A stretch of DNA of 64,000 bases from Actinostola sp. cb2023 (lineage: Eukaryota > Cnidaria > Anthozoa > Actiniaria > Actinostolidae), in NCBI GenBank assembly GCA_033675265.1, contig JAUJYZ010001210.1, positions 573,501 to 637,500 on the forward strand. The letters are read 5' to 3'. Shown one piece after another: positions 1 to 10,822 of the stretch (position 1 is the first letter of the stretch; each line of letters opens with the position of its first letter). A program made the position numbers and the translations under genes. The notes beneath the pieces were generated by a model. It worked only from the letters and a program-made list of their open reading frames with translations, ran no database searches and was not told the DNA's origin.

Positions 1-189
1 GAAAAAAATGCAAATGCTTATTGCATGTTTTGCCATGCTCCCTGAACTTCTATACATTTGTATTGTATGAACACTGAACGCTTCTTCATTCACTGAAGAT
101 GATCCAATGGTCGAAAACGTTTTGAACATTTGTTAAAACTTTTAAAGCCTTTTATTTATTACAAATTTACAGTAATCATATTATGTACA

Positions 190-198
190 TTATTATTA

Positions 199-291
<93 letters not shown>
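190..291. repeat. (ATT)n microsatellite
   Basis: About 100 bp of nearly pure TTA/ATT trinucleotide, followed by a degenerate ATT-rich stretch to about 335. The long Ile-rich open frame read from it on the minus strand is an artefact of the repeat. Confidence 0.95.
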
Positions 292-293
<2 letters not shown>

Positions 294-570
294 AATAATA
301 TATAATTATTATTAAATATTATTATTATTATTATATGTACCTTCAGTACCTTCATACTTGCAAAGGAGACTTGTTCTCTCATACTTTTAAGGTGGGACGA
401 GGCGATCTTATGCTTTTTTGCTGTAATAATAATAATAAAGCCTAGTGAGTTTAGCATCATCATAAACAGGTAATCACTCGAAATCATTCAACAGGGCAAC
501 TGAGGGCACTTGGTGGTCAGCATTTTTAAATATCACTCTAGCAGATCGCTTTTGAAGTATAAAACCCTAC

Positions 571-2493
571 CTGTCTTGGTTTTGTTGTCCCGAGCAAATC
601 CTAGGACCTTGCCCAATGCCATACCACTTGAGGATAATCCATGGAGATCCAGGAAAAGAGAACTTTCATCCATGAACTCTCCATGCTTTTGATTCCTATG
701 ATAAAAAAAATCATTAGAAGGCTGAAATATTGTTTTTTATTGTAATCTTTAAAGTTAAAATATTAAAACAGGGTTTTCAGGTCTGAAATTGAATTATCAC
801 ATTATTTATTAAATACTGCTAACAAAAAGGTATAGTAAAATGTCACCTGTAAAACAAACAGCTGCCATATGAGTGCTGTTGCTCTTTTCTCTTGCAGGAT
901 TGTCCTTTTATCACTATGACGCTCAGACAAGATGCTGTCGAGAATGGTCTGGTAAAGTGAAGAGCTCTTTGAACACATGAGGAATTCCTTAAACTTGGTG
1001 TGACTCACAAGTTCCTGGCGGTCTGGATGTTTCTCCATCTCCTTATTCAGATTGTCAATCAACTGTTGGAAAGTAGGCTCTAAGGCAAAAGAAAGAAAGA
1101 AAATACATTGTCCAAGTTACTAAACTGTTCATTTGTTTTGTAGACTGCAAACACTCCCTTATTTCACTTTGTATGATTTTAATGAACAGTTGCAACACAC
1201 ACTAATTACAGTGCATGTAGCAGTTGATACATGTCTATCAACTGCTACAAGGTGCTAAATAAAACAATTGTTGTTGTTGTTGTTGTTGTATCAGGAACGC
1301 AAACGTATCTTGTGGTTTATTACCGTTCAGTCTATCATGCATCTTGCTCCAAGTTGCTGCCTCCACCATAACATCTCCTTCTCTGCCTAGCAGCATTGGG
1401 CCAAATTGTCCCTCTGCAAGTTTCCAATAAGTGGGATGTTCTTCCTAAAAAATATAGGCACAAACCAAGTACATGTATGCTTTTATTGATAAGACAATAA
1501 AACAACAACAATAGTAGGGTACATGTATATCCATGTAATATTGATCTATTTTATACAATAAACCTAAATTCAAGCACAGTTTTTATAGTACACACAGGGG
1601 CATAGCCAGGCGGGGTCCTAGGGTGACGTAAATAGCAGTGGCATGCACCCTATATGTATAATGTTTTTGACTCCCTCCCCTTCCCCTTCCAAGGAAAACT
1701 CCTGGCTATGCCAATGACAACCTACTTTTGCTGGTCCATTATCTGTCTCGCTGCACACCTGTTGACAGTCAAAACTATTTATTTTACTGAATGTGGAGGG
1801 TATTGCGAAAACGTTTTAGTTGTGATTTCATAGGCTAGTGTTAAAGGTTGTACAACATACCATTGCTTCTCCATCATTACATGTAACTCCATCATCACCA
1901 TATTCTGTCTCACTGCACATCTGTTGAGAGCCAAAATCCATTTTTTACACCTTTTTTTTTAATGTCGGGGAATCGCAAAATTATTATTATTTTAGTTAGT
2001 GATAATACAAATATAAGTTACAAACATAATATTAAAAAATACCTAAATAAACTACATTCTTACAATCGCCCATTCTTACACTGCTGTTTTTGTGTGTGTT
2101 TTTTTAACTGCTGCTTTTCAAATTTACCTTTTTCCTCTTCGATGCGACTTTCGGCCAATTAGCCAGTCTCTCGGGTGCATTTTTCTTGCATTTATGACAC
2201 CAACGTGTCCCAGGGCTGTACAACTCCAAGTCTCTTCCAGCTTCGTCAAGAATTTCATAGTATTTTTGCGGAATTGGATGGGGGTGTATCTTGGGCGAGT
2301 GCCCCCACGTCGACGGACATGAACACTTCTTCTCATCTTTCCGACGAATTTGGTCACAGTGTTTTTGACAAACTAGTTCTAACTCATCTATTGCACCAGA
2401 CCGACAGATTTGAGGAGAGGGTTTCCTCAAACTCCCGTTACATGCAGATACAAGTAGTCGGGTTTTCGCCTTAGTACACAACATCTTTCGCAA
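571..2493 (-). CDS. Unrecognised multi-exon gene with Cys-rich N-terminus
   Basis: Minus-strand gene built from GT..AG exons: 2493-2128 (ATG start, phase 0), 1920-1861 (phase 0), 1444-1324 (phase 1), 1079-847 (phase 0), and a candidate fifth exon ending at 571. The first four junctions keep one reading frame across about 260 residues, which is strong evidence for a real gene. Exon 1 holds several cysteines, including CxKHC-, CSC- and CHKCKK-type spacings, and a basic end (ASKRKK) that could be a nuclear signal. Exon 2 is acidic and Cys-containing. The fifth exon does not join in frame at its best acceptor (695). It does with a weaker AG giving HGEFMDESS, so that junction is unsure. The 3' end lies below 571 and was not found. 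I do not recognise the family; a domesticated transposon protein is possible. A second copy of the exon-2 motif (CSET) sits at 1735-1760. Confidence 0.55.
1595..1712. mobile_element. Short hAT-like MITE (CAGGGGCATAGCCAGG family)
   Basis: Starts with CAGGGGCATAGCCAGG and ends with the inverted match CTGGCTATGCC. The last bases of the right terminus have decayed. It lies in an intron of the 0.5-2.5 kb gene. A cleaner member is at 44596-44753. Confidence 0.55.
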
Positions 2494-2669
2494 AACAACT
2501 CGCCTACGCGAATACTAGACGTCGCCTCCACAGTCGTCGACAATTTCACATCGTGAGCAAGCTTCGTTTTTCGCTGGCACAATATATGATGTGTTATTTG
2601 CACCAAAGATGGTTTTAGGTAAGTTTTAAAGTCTAACTTTAGCGTTTCCGCTCTAATTTCCGCGTGTTT

Positions 2670-3788
2670 TCACGGCCGGCACGGCTCACCGAAAAAACAT
2701 TTTGAAGTTGCTGGCGTTTTGTAATTTTGTGCGGGTGACCGCTGACAAGCAAAATAACTGTATCGCGCCTTCTCAAACGTATTTCCGCGGTGTCCATCTA
2801 GTGGACTTAAACTGTACCGAAGCAGTCTATAGTTAAACACAAAGTCAGATGTGTGGCTAGCTATTGCTCTAGATGAGGTACTATTATTTGTTACTGGACC
2901 AGGATTTTGTTCAATATCTCCAGACAGTAAAATATTTTTAGTCTTAGTAATAATAAAATACATGTAATTACTGTAGAAACTGTCTTGTCTCTTAGTATAT
3001 CTAATATTCCATTGTTTATAATTTGATGCAATACTATGCAAAACAGATGAAACAGGGACCGACATTTTAAGCATTTTCTTATGCTTCCTTCTCAGTTTTC
3101 TACATTTCAATGATTGCATAACTTTTCTTAATGAAATCCTAGATGGTTCTCTATCTCTGACTCTATTAGTTACTTTTGAATTCAGTCTAGAATATCTACC
3201 ATTTTGTATGCATTGAGGTGTCTGATTTGTCATATCTTCTTTACTAATACATACATCATCAATAACAGTATTATCAGAGCAGTTACTCATGTCATATTTA
3301 GACACAGCTCTCATGAATGCTTGCATGCAGAATTTGATCTGAACTGTTCGTTTAGGTTGTGCATGACAGTTAGAATCGTTGGGATTATTGCTCATAATTG
3401 TTCCCAAAAGGGAATTATTGGCGTCTCGTAAGACATTTTTCGCTCCATTGCTGGAAATACTGGCGTCTCGTAAGACATTTTTCGCTCCATTGCTGGAATT
3501 ATTGGCGTCTCGAAAGACATGTTTTGCTCCATTGCTGGAATTATTGGCGTCTTGAAAGACATGTTTTGCTCCATTGCTGGAATTATTGGCGTCTCGAAAG
3601 ACTGTTTGGATTCCATTGCTGGAATTACTAGTGTCTCGAAAGACATGTTTGATCCCATTGCTGGGATTATTTGTGTCTCGAAAGACATTTTGGATCTCAT
3701 TGCTGAGATTATTTGATCCTGTGAGGGATTTATTTGACCCTATGGTTATAGATCGCCAGGCGATGCTGGGATGCACATCGATCGTCAT
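2670..3788 (-). CDS. ORF with 14-residue tandem repeats and a 2A peptide
   Basis: Single open frame of about 372 residues on the minus strand from an ATG at 3788, with an in-frame stop just upstream. Residues about 25-130 are nine imperfect 14-residue repeats (type NSSNGAKHVFRDAN, a 42 bp DNA period). A basic middle region follows (KCRKLRRKHKK). Near residue 290 comes NILLSGDIEQNPGP, a match to the D(V/I)ExNPGP core of 2A sequences, at which ribosomes skip the Gly-Pro bond. About 75 residues follow the 2A. In marine invertebrates 2A-like sequences are known at the start of non-LTR retrotransposon ORFs and of some NLR proteins. No reverse transcriptase, endonuclease or NACHT domain is visible here, so this is either a 5' fragment of a retroelement or a repeat-containing gene. 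The open frame itself is clear; its function is not. Confidence 0.55.
   Translation of the reverse strand: MTIDVHPSIAWRSITIGSNKSLTGSNNLSNEIQNVFRDTNNPSNGIKHVFRDTSNSSNGIQTVFRDANNSSNGAKHVFQDANNSSNGAKHVFRDANNSSNGAKNVLRDASISSNGAKNVLRDANNSLLGTIMSNNPNDSNCHAQPKRTVQIKFCMQAFMRAVSKYDMSNCSDNTVIDDVCISKEDMTNQTPQCIQNGRYSRLNSKVTNRVRDREPSRISLRKVMQSLKCRKLRRKHKKMLKMSVPVSSVLHSIASNYKQWNIRYTKRQDSFYSNYMYFIITKTKNILLSGDIEQNPGPVTNNSTSSRAIASHTSDFVFNYRLLRYSLSPLDGHRGNTFEKARYSYFACQRSPAQNYKTPATSKCFFGEPCRP
2895..2936 (-). other. 2A ribosome-skipping peptide coding site
   Basis: Encodes NILLSGDIEQNPGP. The DIEQNPGP core matches the 2A consensus at every fixed position, and the preceding LLSG is typical of invertebrate 2A sequences. 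Confidence 0.85.
3395..3725. repeat. 42 bp coding minisatellite
   Basis: About eight imperfect copies of a 42 bp unit inside the 2A-containing ORF. Each encodes 14 residues on the minus strand. Units differ by point changes only, so the frame is kept throughout. Confidence 0.9.
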
Positions 3789-3849
3789 GGACGCCAAACA
3801 AACACTTCGGTTCAGTCATCGTCATTCGGCCGGATAATGTCCTCAGACC

Positions 3850-5310
3850 ATCAAAAACCCTAGAAAAACTTGTACGAAGAAACACTTGACACAATGCTTG
3901 AGAGCTGTGTCTACTTATTGATGTAAAATAGCATGAAATCATAGTAAATAATGTGCAATAACTTACCTTCAAACCAACGCGTGAAGTAGAGCACATAAAA
4001 CGTCGCACCGACGTTTACAATCGATAAAATGTCGACAACCACACGAGAGATCACGAAAATAGCCGATAACTTTCCGAAGTCTGCCGAAAGAGCTGATACG
4101 TCCTACGAAAATGTATCGGACTGTATCCGAGATCACCGGAAAAACGGCGGCTATATCGTCGATTACTTCGTGGCTGTTCGTCGCCCAGTGTTCGATTGAT
4201 ATCAATAGGTTCCGAACACTATCCGAAGATTAGGACACTTACTTACTTACGGACGGACTTTCACACTCGATGACATAGTGGCTACTTTCTTCTAAGAAGA
4301 GAAGTAGCCACAAAAACAAAAGCTAATATATATAAGGCATTAGCCAATTTCAATTTTAGTCAATTTTGAACCCCCACTATTTCCAAACTATTTTTCATTT
4401 CCTCTGTGAGTTTGATACCTGTGTGGGAGGGTACTCCCATATATGGTATGGTATACAGGTGTGTGCCGCCCGATAGCTAGGGTAGAGTTTTCAAGCCTCA
4501 GGCCCTTAAATAGGGTATCTTGTTTCACTTCCCCATATAATGTAGCAAATTTCAGTTCGAATCTTATGGTAAAAGAGGTAGCAATTTTCCCAATTTCGTA
4601 CCATTAGTTTGAATCGTCATTTCACTTTTTCCCTGATGATGGGTCCATTTAGACAAGAAAGCTCAGCGATCAGATTGTAAACATGAACATAGAGAAACAA
4701 TGGAATCCATGTAATAAATATTTTATTTTTTTGACTAAAGGTCAAAGTTTAAAAATGTATAAATAATATCCTTTTTCTTAATAATTTAAGGCTAATCTTT
4801 CAATAAATAAAGGCTTATCTTTTTCAATAAATATTATATGTAAATACATTAATAAATATAAATAAGTACAAATGTGCACAAATAGCATAGATGAATTCAT
4901 AATTTTTTCATAAATGTTAATTTAATGAATAGTGTTTTTAAAGGTATTGTACTAGTCATTGTGGTAATAATACAATGGCATAATAATCATTGAAGTGTAC
5001 CAGCAATGACCCTAACAACTTCATTATGCTTGATTTGAAAAGATTGACTGCATGATCATACGTGAGCTAGCTGAGTCAAGTTTTAGCCAAGCGTACACGT
5101 AAGTGTACATGAAATAAATTCTTACTTGAGCTCCACTTCAATTATTATATATGTTTGTATAAGTCCAGCATATATAAAAACTTGTATATCAATAATGTAC
5201 ATGAATAATACTTTAATCTCTGTCAAAAACAGCAATCATTTGATAATTCTATTTTCTGTGCCAATTGCCTGGTGTTAATCAGTAAGAACAAGACATTTAT
5301 TTTCAAAGCA
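3850..5310. other. No gene recognised
   Basis: AT-rich sequence with many short stops in all frames. A few short mirrored words are present (for example CTTCTAAGAAGAG near 4289). No gene, RNA or bounded repeat could be supported. Confidence 0.5.
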
Positions 5311-5322
5311 TGCAATAGACGA

Positions 5323-5512
5323 CTTGCATGATGGCGTTGTTTTACTACAAGTGCTTTGGGAACTGATTTTTTTTGTTATTCAGATTTTTATTCCATCATG
5401 AGAATAGTAAGAATAGTAAGACAATAATTGGTGCTAATTATCTAACAAAAGAAAATGGGCAAAGCATTCTGGTACTTGTAGTATGTGGTATGTGACGCCA
5501 TCATGCAAGTCA
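5323..5512. mobile_element. Small MITE with inverted ends
   Basis: About 190 bp bounded by inverted copies of GACTTGCATGATGGCGT. The similarity continues inward through ACTACAAGT. It is too short to code. The target-site duplication is not clear. Confidence 0.55.
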
Positions 5513-5588
5513 CCTACAATCTGTATTGCAAGAAAATCAAATCTGCTTGTGACAAGAGATATATATTTTTCACATTTCTAATGAATAC

Positions 5589-6360
5589 TTAAAATATGCC
5601 ACTGCATAAATAAACCATATATCCTGTTAAGTTCTGAAAATCTGTTGGTGTCCATTTTAAATCTAGCATTCCAACCTCTAAATCATCAGTTATGTTGGCA
5701 TGTCCCTCAAATACTGGAAGCTGATCATTTCTTATAGCCAAATTAAATGAATGACAAACTTGAAGAATATTAAAAAATGTAAAGTGAACCCCAGAAACTT
5801 TAACACGCTCAAGGGATTGCAAAGATGTCAGCTCCATACATGTTCGAACAGTTCCAATTGAAATTCTAATATAAAAACCTCTGCATAGCCTTTTCAGTGA
5901 CATCCTGATTATTGTCCAAAATTAACACTTCTAAATATGGCATGCTGGTAGGCAGCTTTGATAATAATTCTTCATCTATGAAAGTATTGGATAAATTTAA
6001 AGTTCTAAGATTTGGAAATACATGTAATGCATCTGATGCAGGTTGTTTTTCAAACAAAGGTAGAAAAATATTTTTTGTTTGTGCAATATTAATATAATTG
6101 ACTTCATTTCTTACAAAAAGAAAAACGTTCTTTGAAAAAAATAATAAAACAAACTTGTTATCTACTTCACCTTCGAAACCTCTTAGATATATCTTTCTGT
6201 GATTACTCCATGCCGACTTTGTCCCAAGTAATAATTGCCAACGTCTACATACTAACATACATTGTGCCATGCTTAATGTATCCAAGTTTTTAATTACCTC
6301 CATGAGGCAAAGGTCGGGCAATTCATTTATAGTACATGTAGTTGTTGAGTTCAGCTTTAA
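5589..6360 (-). pseudogene. F-box / leucine-rich-repeat protein, frameshifted
   Basis: Minus strand. The open frame starts just after a TTTTTAG acceptor at 6361, with no ATG before the F-box, so an upstream exon is expected but was not found. Residues NELPDLCLMEVIKNLD..CMLVCRRWQLLL form an F-box, the Skp1-binding motif of SCF ubiquitin ligases. LRR-like stretches follow (FPNLRTLNLSNTFIDEELLSKL, MPYLEVLILDNNQ). At about 5890 the frame stops after MQRFLY. A second frame, offset by one, carries on with similar LRR-like text (TCMELTSLQSLERVKVSGV) to a stop at 5589. There is no room for an intron at the switch, so this is a true one-base indel or a sequencing error. It lies only about 300 bp downstream of the BEN gene on the same strand. 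Confidence 0.6.
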
Positions 6361-6663
6361 CTAAAAACATAAAATGAAAACTGGCAGTTAAAGATTTGAA
6401 ATTTGATACGTTGTTTTTAAAACAATGCATGTTGCATGAAAGAAATTTGGAAATAAATTTTCAGGTGTTAGTTAATTTTTAGAGCTGGCCTGGATACATA
6501 CACTGTAAATGTATTGCCCTGGAAATAAGCTATATATCATTAATATATCTTCAATTATGGGATAACTTCCCTGATATTTTTTCATGAAGCCTCGATGGTA
6601 GACAAATACTTTATTAAAATATCAGTGCAACCATCCCATAATTTAATAATTAATTTTCTCAGT

Positions 6664-9600
6664 TTAAGCTGTCGTGGCCGTGGCACGAAATTCCCTAAGG
6701 AGAGCCTTATTTATACTAATGATACATAATTTCCATGTGTCCGCTTTCTTTTGGTCTGACATCGGAAACATTTTTTGGACCAGTTCTTTCACATATTTCA
6801 GTTTTTCTGAGTTGAGGGGTTCTTTCATGTTTTTTCCATCTTTAACAAAAACCTTTCCTGTGCAGTTACGTCCTATTCGTTCTTCTTTTGAAAATATTTT
6901 AAAAACTAGATTTTTTGCAAACATTGCTGCATTGGAAGAGTGTAGGTATATATCATCTTGGTCAGAATCAGTAATTAAATGCTCAGGTTTGAAAAAAGGT
7001 AAGGATGCAGCTCCAGATAGTGTAAAAGACTGCAGTAATCTTGTAATTGTGTCTAGTTTGTTTTCGATCGTCAGGCAAATTTCGTTTGTTGTTCGTTTTG
7101 TTTCGTGATCGGTTAATATCCTGTCCACCAAATCACTTATGGGGTTAATATTTGTGGATATGGGTGATGGTGTTGGAAATGTGAAGATGGGATATGAAGG
7201 ATGCAATGATGTATCAAGCTCTGTAGTTATTGATTGTGACGTATATGTTGGTGAAGGTGAAAGTGAAAAATCTGGTGATATCGATGCCATGAAGTCAGTG
7301 GGTGTGAATGGTTTTGGTGTAAGATGACATGACATGTCAGATGACTCAATGGATGAAAATGGTGGGATGAGGTCAAATGATGATGTGATTTGTGGCAGTG
7401 AAATGTTTGTGGGTGTGGTTTGTGCAGTTACTGGTATTTTGGATGTGATTGGTGGTAGAGTGATGGTGTTTGTGGAGGTGGTCATCGATGTTGATGGTGG
7501 CAATGATGTTAATATGGATGTGATTGGTGGTGGAGTGATGGTGTTTGTGGAGGTGGTCATGGATGTTGATGGTGGCAATGATGTTAATGTGGATGTGATT
7601 GGTGGTAGAGTGATGGTGTTTGTGGAGGTGGTCATGGATGTTGATGGTGGCAATGATGTTAATGTGGATGTGATTGGTGGGAGGATAATTGTACTTGATG
7701 TTGTTGTTGCAGGTACAGGCACTGGAGACATTGACAACATTAACTGCGCATAGTCAACAACATTGATTGTACTATAACTATTGGCAGGTTGGCTAATTAC
7801 TTGCAGATCATTGGCTGGTTCTTGTTGTCCCTCACAGACTGGTGCCTATGGATTAAAGATCAAAGATGGAAGAGCATTAGGCTTAGTATCCAGCCGCTGG
7901 GGTTTCGTGCACCCGGAGAGTATCGCGGGAGCACGAAACCCCAGCGACTGGATACTGAGCCTAGAAGAGCATCTTATTTCTGTATTGATGATGAGATTCC
8001 GTGATGAAATAAAGAGTATGTAAGCTTATGTACATGCAATTACTGCATCGGGCATTTCAAATACAAATTTTGTACTTGTAACTTATTTAAACTACAGTCA
8101 TTTCAGTTGTATGTGCAGGTGTATGGATAAATATAACACAAAAAATTAAGCTGTTGATCATTATCTCACCTCTTTTGTTTTTTCTCTCTTAGGTTTGCAT
8201 ACAGTAGTGTTGGCAGACTTGGCAGAACTAGGTCTAGATACAGTATTTGTTCTCTTCTTCGAATTTCGTTTACAATGTTCTTCTTCTTCGAGTTCCAGTT
8301 GTTTTTTCAACATATAATCCATGTCATCTGTCAATTCATCAAAATAAGACAATTAATAAAAATATATGATACATTATAAGCTTAAATTTAACTTAAGTTA
8401 ATAGGCTTATTTTAGGAGTGAAAATCATTTTATCTTGTTCCAAGACTGAAAGCAATAATAATAATAATAATAATAACGTAAGCTTAATAATAATAACAAC
8501 GATTGTAAGCTTAACTAATATTAGGACATGACAAAAAATTGAAATCCGAATTTTTCACTAGTAGTAGTAAGCTTAGTAGTAATAATTTTAGGGGTGTCGA
8601 ATGGCATTACTACAGTATACGATTCCGAAAAATTCAAGCAGTTGGCTGGAACTTGGTTTTTCGCTGTTGTCAATCAACATAACAAATCTGAAAACTTAAA
8701 AATAAAAGTTAGAAGATCCACCAATGCAAATGGGAACCAAATACGGTATGATTTTGAGCTAAATTATGGATCATTTGGGCGAATAATGTAGTTTTGAAGA
8801 TGTTTGAGTTTTGAATTTGATTGACAGAAGCGAAAACCCAAATTCAGTCCAGTCAGTGAATGTCTAATACTGAGAACCGCAGTAAGCTTATAAGCTTATA
8901 GTCTCGCAGCCGTTTTAAAATTATTCTTCATGTACTGAGGTTTGATCAGACGAAGACACGGCCGAGACGAATCGATCTCTTGACCATTCGCCATCCCTAA
9001 ATTTATACATATTTCCTCGATATTGAAATCCTGTTTTAGCCATCCATAATGAAAATCCCTTCAGGTGAAGCTCTCCGTGAAATTTTAAAGAAAACCAGAT
9101 GAACTAAATCAAAATCCGGTTCCGAAATCGTGGCCTCCACTAGTCCAGCGGGAATCGTGTGACGATTGATCACGAGGTCAGTAAAATTACTCGGGCAAAT
9201 TCGAGCTTGCTGATCCTTGAAGGAATGTCGAGTTGAAAATCTTGCTGTCGTCAACGGTCGCAGGTCGCCGTTGTTTCGCACCACTGGTAATCTGTCACGC
9301 CAAGGTCATTTTATTAGGCTAATGATTTTATATACATGTATGCATGTACAAAATAGTTTTAAATATGTTTAGCATATGGTAACAAATCGATAAAACTTTA
9401 TCCTTCTTACCGTTTTCATTAATTTGATATCTTTGTATAGTCACAAGGTTGGAAATTTTTCTCTCTCGATATTTTTCAAACAAATCTGAATGACCAATAA
9501 GAAAAGCGTTGTTTCTCCCCAGTCATTCCCCTCCCCTCCCTTCCCCTCCCCTTCCCCACCCCTCCCCTCCTCCCTCTCCCCAATTCTCTCTCTTCTCTTT

Positions 9601-9892
9601 GGAAGGGCCGGCCACGCAGGCTACACTTACCCGAACTGTCAATGACAATGGCTTGCCATTCTTTGTCCTCAATGGTGCAAATACATGTATTTGTGGCGCT
9701 GTCACCGAAACTGGCGGGAAAGTTGACGACTCCATGGTGATAAATACCGTGATTGCCATCTTCAAATTTAAAAAAATAATACTTCTTCACGGAGAGCGCT
9801 ATGGAAACAATCCCAACAAAATTGTAAGTAATACATACATAAGCTTACTGTAAAAGAGCACCAGCCTACGAATTTTGCTCACCTTTCATCAT
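6664..9892 (-). CDS. BEN-domain protein, four exons
   Basis: Minus strand, joined from 9892-9883 (MMK plus one base), 9798-9631, 8327-8170 and 7845-6664. All junctions are GT..AG and keep frame, giving about 505 residues. The N-terminal part (KKYYFFKFEDG...EWQAIVIDSS) is a compact hydrophobic/aromatic module I do not recognise. Exon 3 is acidic then basic (ELEEEEHCKRNSKKR). A long Ser/Thr/Pro region contains about three copies of a 25-residue repeat (TSLPPSTSMTTSTNT). The C-terminal about 100 residues match the BEN fold: FAKNLVFKIFSKEERIGRNC, LNSEKLKYVKELVQKMFP, then W.LC..SINKALR. BEN proteins bind DNA and often act in chromatin-linked repression, so a nuclear DNA-binding role is inferred. 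The gene looks intact. A short hairpin sits in its third intron. Confidence 0.8.
7440..7690. repeat. 75 bp coding tandem repeat
   Basis: About three near-identical 75 bp units encode the 25-residue Ser/Thr/Pro repeat of the BEN protein. The period is a multiple of three, so copy number can vary without breaking the frame. Confidence 0.9.
7872..7966. mobile_element. Hairpin repeat in BEN gene intron
   Basis: Two 30 bp arms, from GCTTAGTATCCAGCCGCTGG on the left, are inverted copies with two mismatches and enclose about 20 bp. It lies just upstream of the acceptor of the last BEN exon. It is probably a foldback MITE. Confidence 0.65.
8594..8700 (+). repeat. Dispersed repeat shared with 25.7 kb
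   Basis: The stretch containing GCTGGAACTTGGTTTTTCGC is repeated in inverted orientation at about 25690-25760, in both cases next to TCAATC..AACA-type sequence. It is an interspersed repeat, not a conserved exon. Confidence 0.55.
9528..9600 (+). repeat. Polypyrimidine low-complexity tract
   Basis: Nearly pure C/T (CCCCTCCC-type) on the plus strand, next to the donor of BEN exon 2. Open frames here are compositional. Confidence 0.85.
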
Positions 9893-10019
9893 GGTGCGGG
9901 TAGTCATGCTTGCAGCAGAGTAGCCGGTGATCGTCCGATCACGATGAAAGTCTGATTTGGTCTGCACATTCAACACATGGTTCAGCCTTTTTCTCAGTAG
10001 ATTATAGTGACGTAGTTGT

Positions 10020-10720
10020 CCGGAGTTGTTCTTGCTTTGCGTTTGCTATGAGTTTGCTCTGGGTTTGCTTCAATACAGTGTTGTTACGCTCGCTTTGAGT
10101 TTGCTTTGGGTTCGCTTTCAGTTGAAAATACTTTCAGGAATATAAGCTTACTAGTATTTGCTTTGCGTTTGCTATGAGTTTGCTCTGGGTTTGCTTCAAT
10201 ACAGTGTTCTTACGCTCGCTTTGATTTTGAACTCGCTAAATGGGTGATCTTTGGTTTGGGTTGATCTTTGGGTTCGCTTTCAGTTGAAGTTTTGATTATA
10301 ATATTTTCGGCAATATGCTTTACTATCTCTTTGCTTTGCGTTTGTTTGAGTTTTTTTTAGTTTGCTGTACCGTTTGCTTATTTTTATTTGATCTGACTCA
10401 AGCGTGCTTGGGCCGTTTGTTGTTTTGGTTCGCATCCATCGTTAGCTCTTAATAATATTTAGTTTCCCCCGTTTTAGCAAATGAATGCACTTTGACACAC
10501 TTTCAATAAGCTGTATTCTTTATTGAACTACATGTATGGCGATCTATCAGTTAAATACACACGTACACTGTACAGTGTGTACATGTATAGCTTCTACGCG
10601 TTTGCTTTGAGCGCGCTCCGAGCAAACCCACTAAAATGCAAATGAAGTTTTTGCGTTCGCTTCAAGCAAACCTTGGGTTTGCTTTGTGTTTGTGAAAAGC
10701 GAACTTTAGCTCGCTTTTGT
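10020..10720. repeat. TTTGC-rich degenerate repeat with internal duplication
   Basis: Dozens of GTTTGCT/TTCGCTT-like words. A 67 bp block containing TTTGCTATGAGTTTGCTCTG occurs at 10032 and again at 10158. There is no coding potential. Confidence 0.7.
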
Positions 10721-10822
10721 TTCAGGTTAGTTTCGAGCGGTACTGTATTCTAAAATATCTACATAAACAAATCCATAAACAACCTTTTCATCATTAAAAC
10801 TATTTTATTAAGGAAATATATA

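Noticed and set aside
176..487. Ile-rich minus-strand frame
   Set aside because: Translation of the ATT microsatellite.
2600..2640. Plus-strand ATGGTTTTAGGTAAG as a first exon of a divergent gene
   Set aside because: Only three codons before a donor-like site, and no following plus-strand exon found.
7139..7753. Plus-strand Val/Gly/Asp-rich frames
   Set aside because: Antisense of the Ser/Thr/Pro repeat region of the BEN gene.
9036..9284. 82-codon minus frame in the BEN gene intron
   Set aside because: The BEN exon chain closes in phase without it and its text resembles no family.
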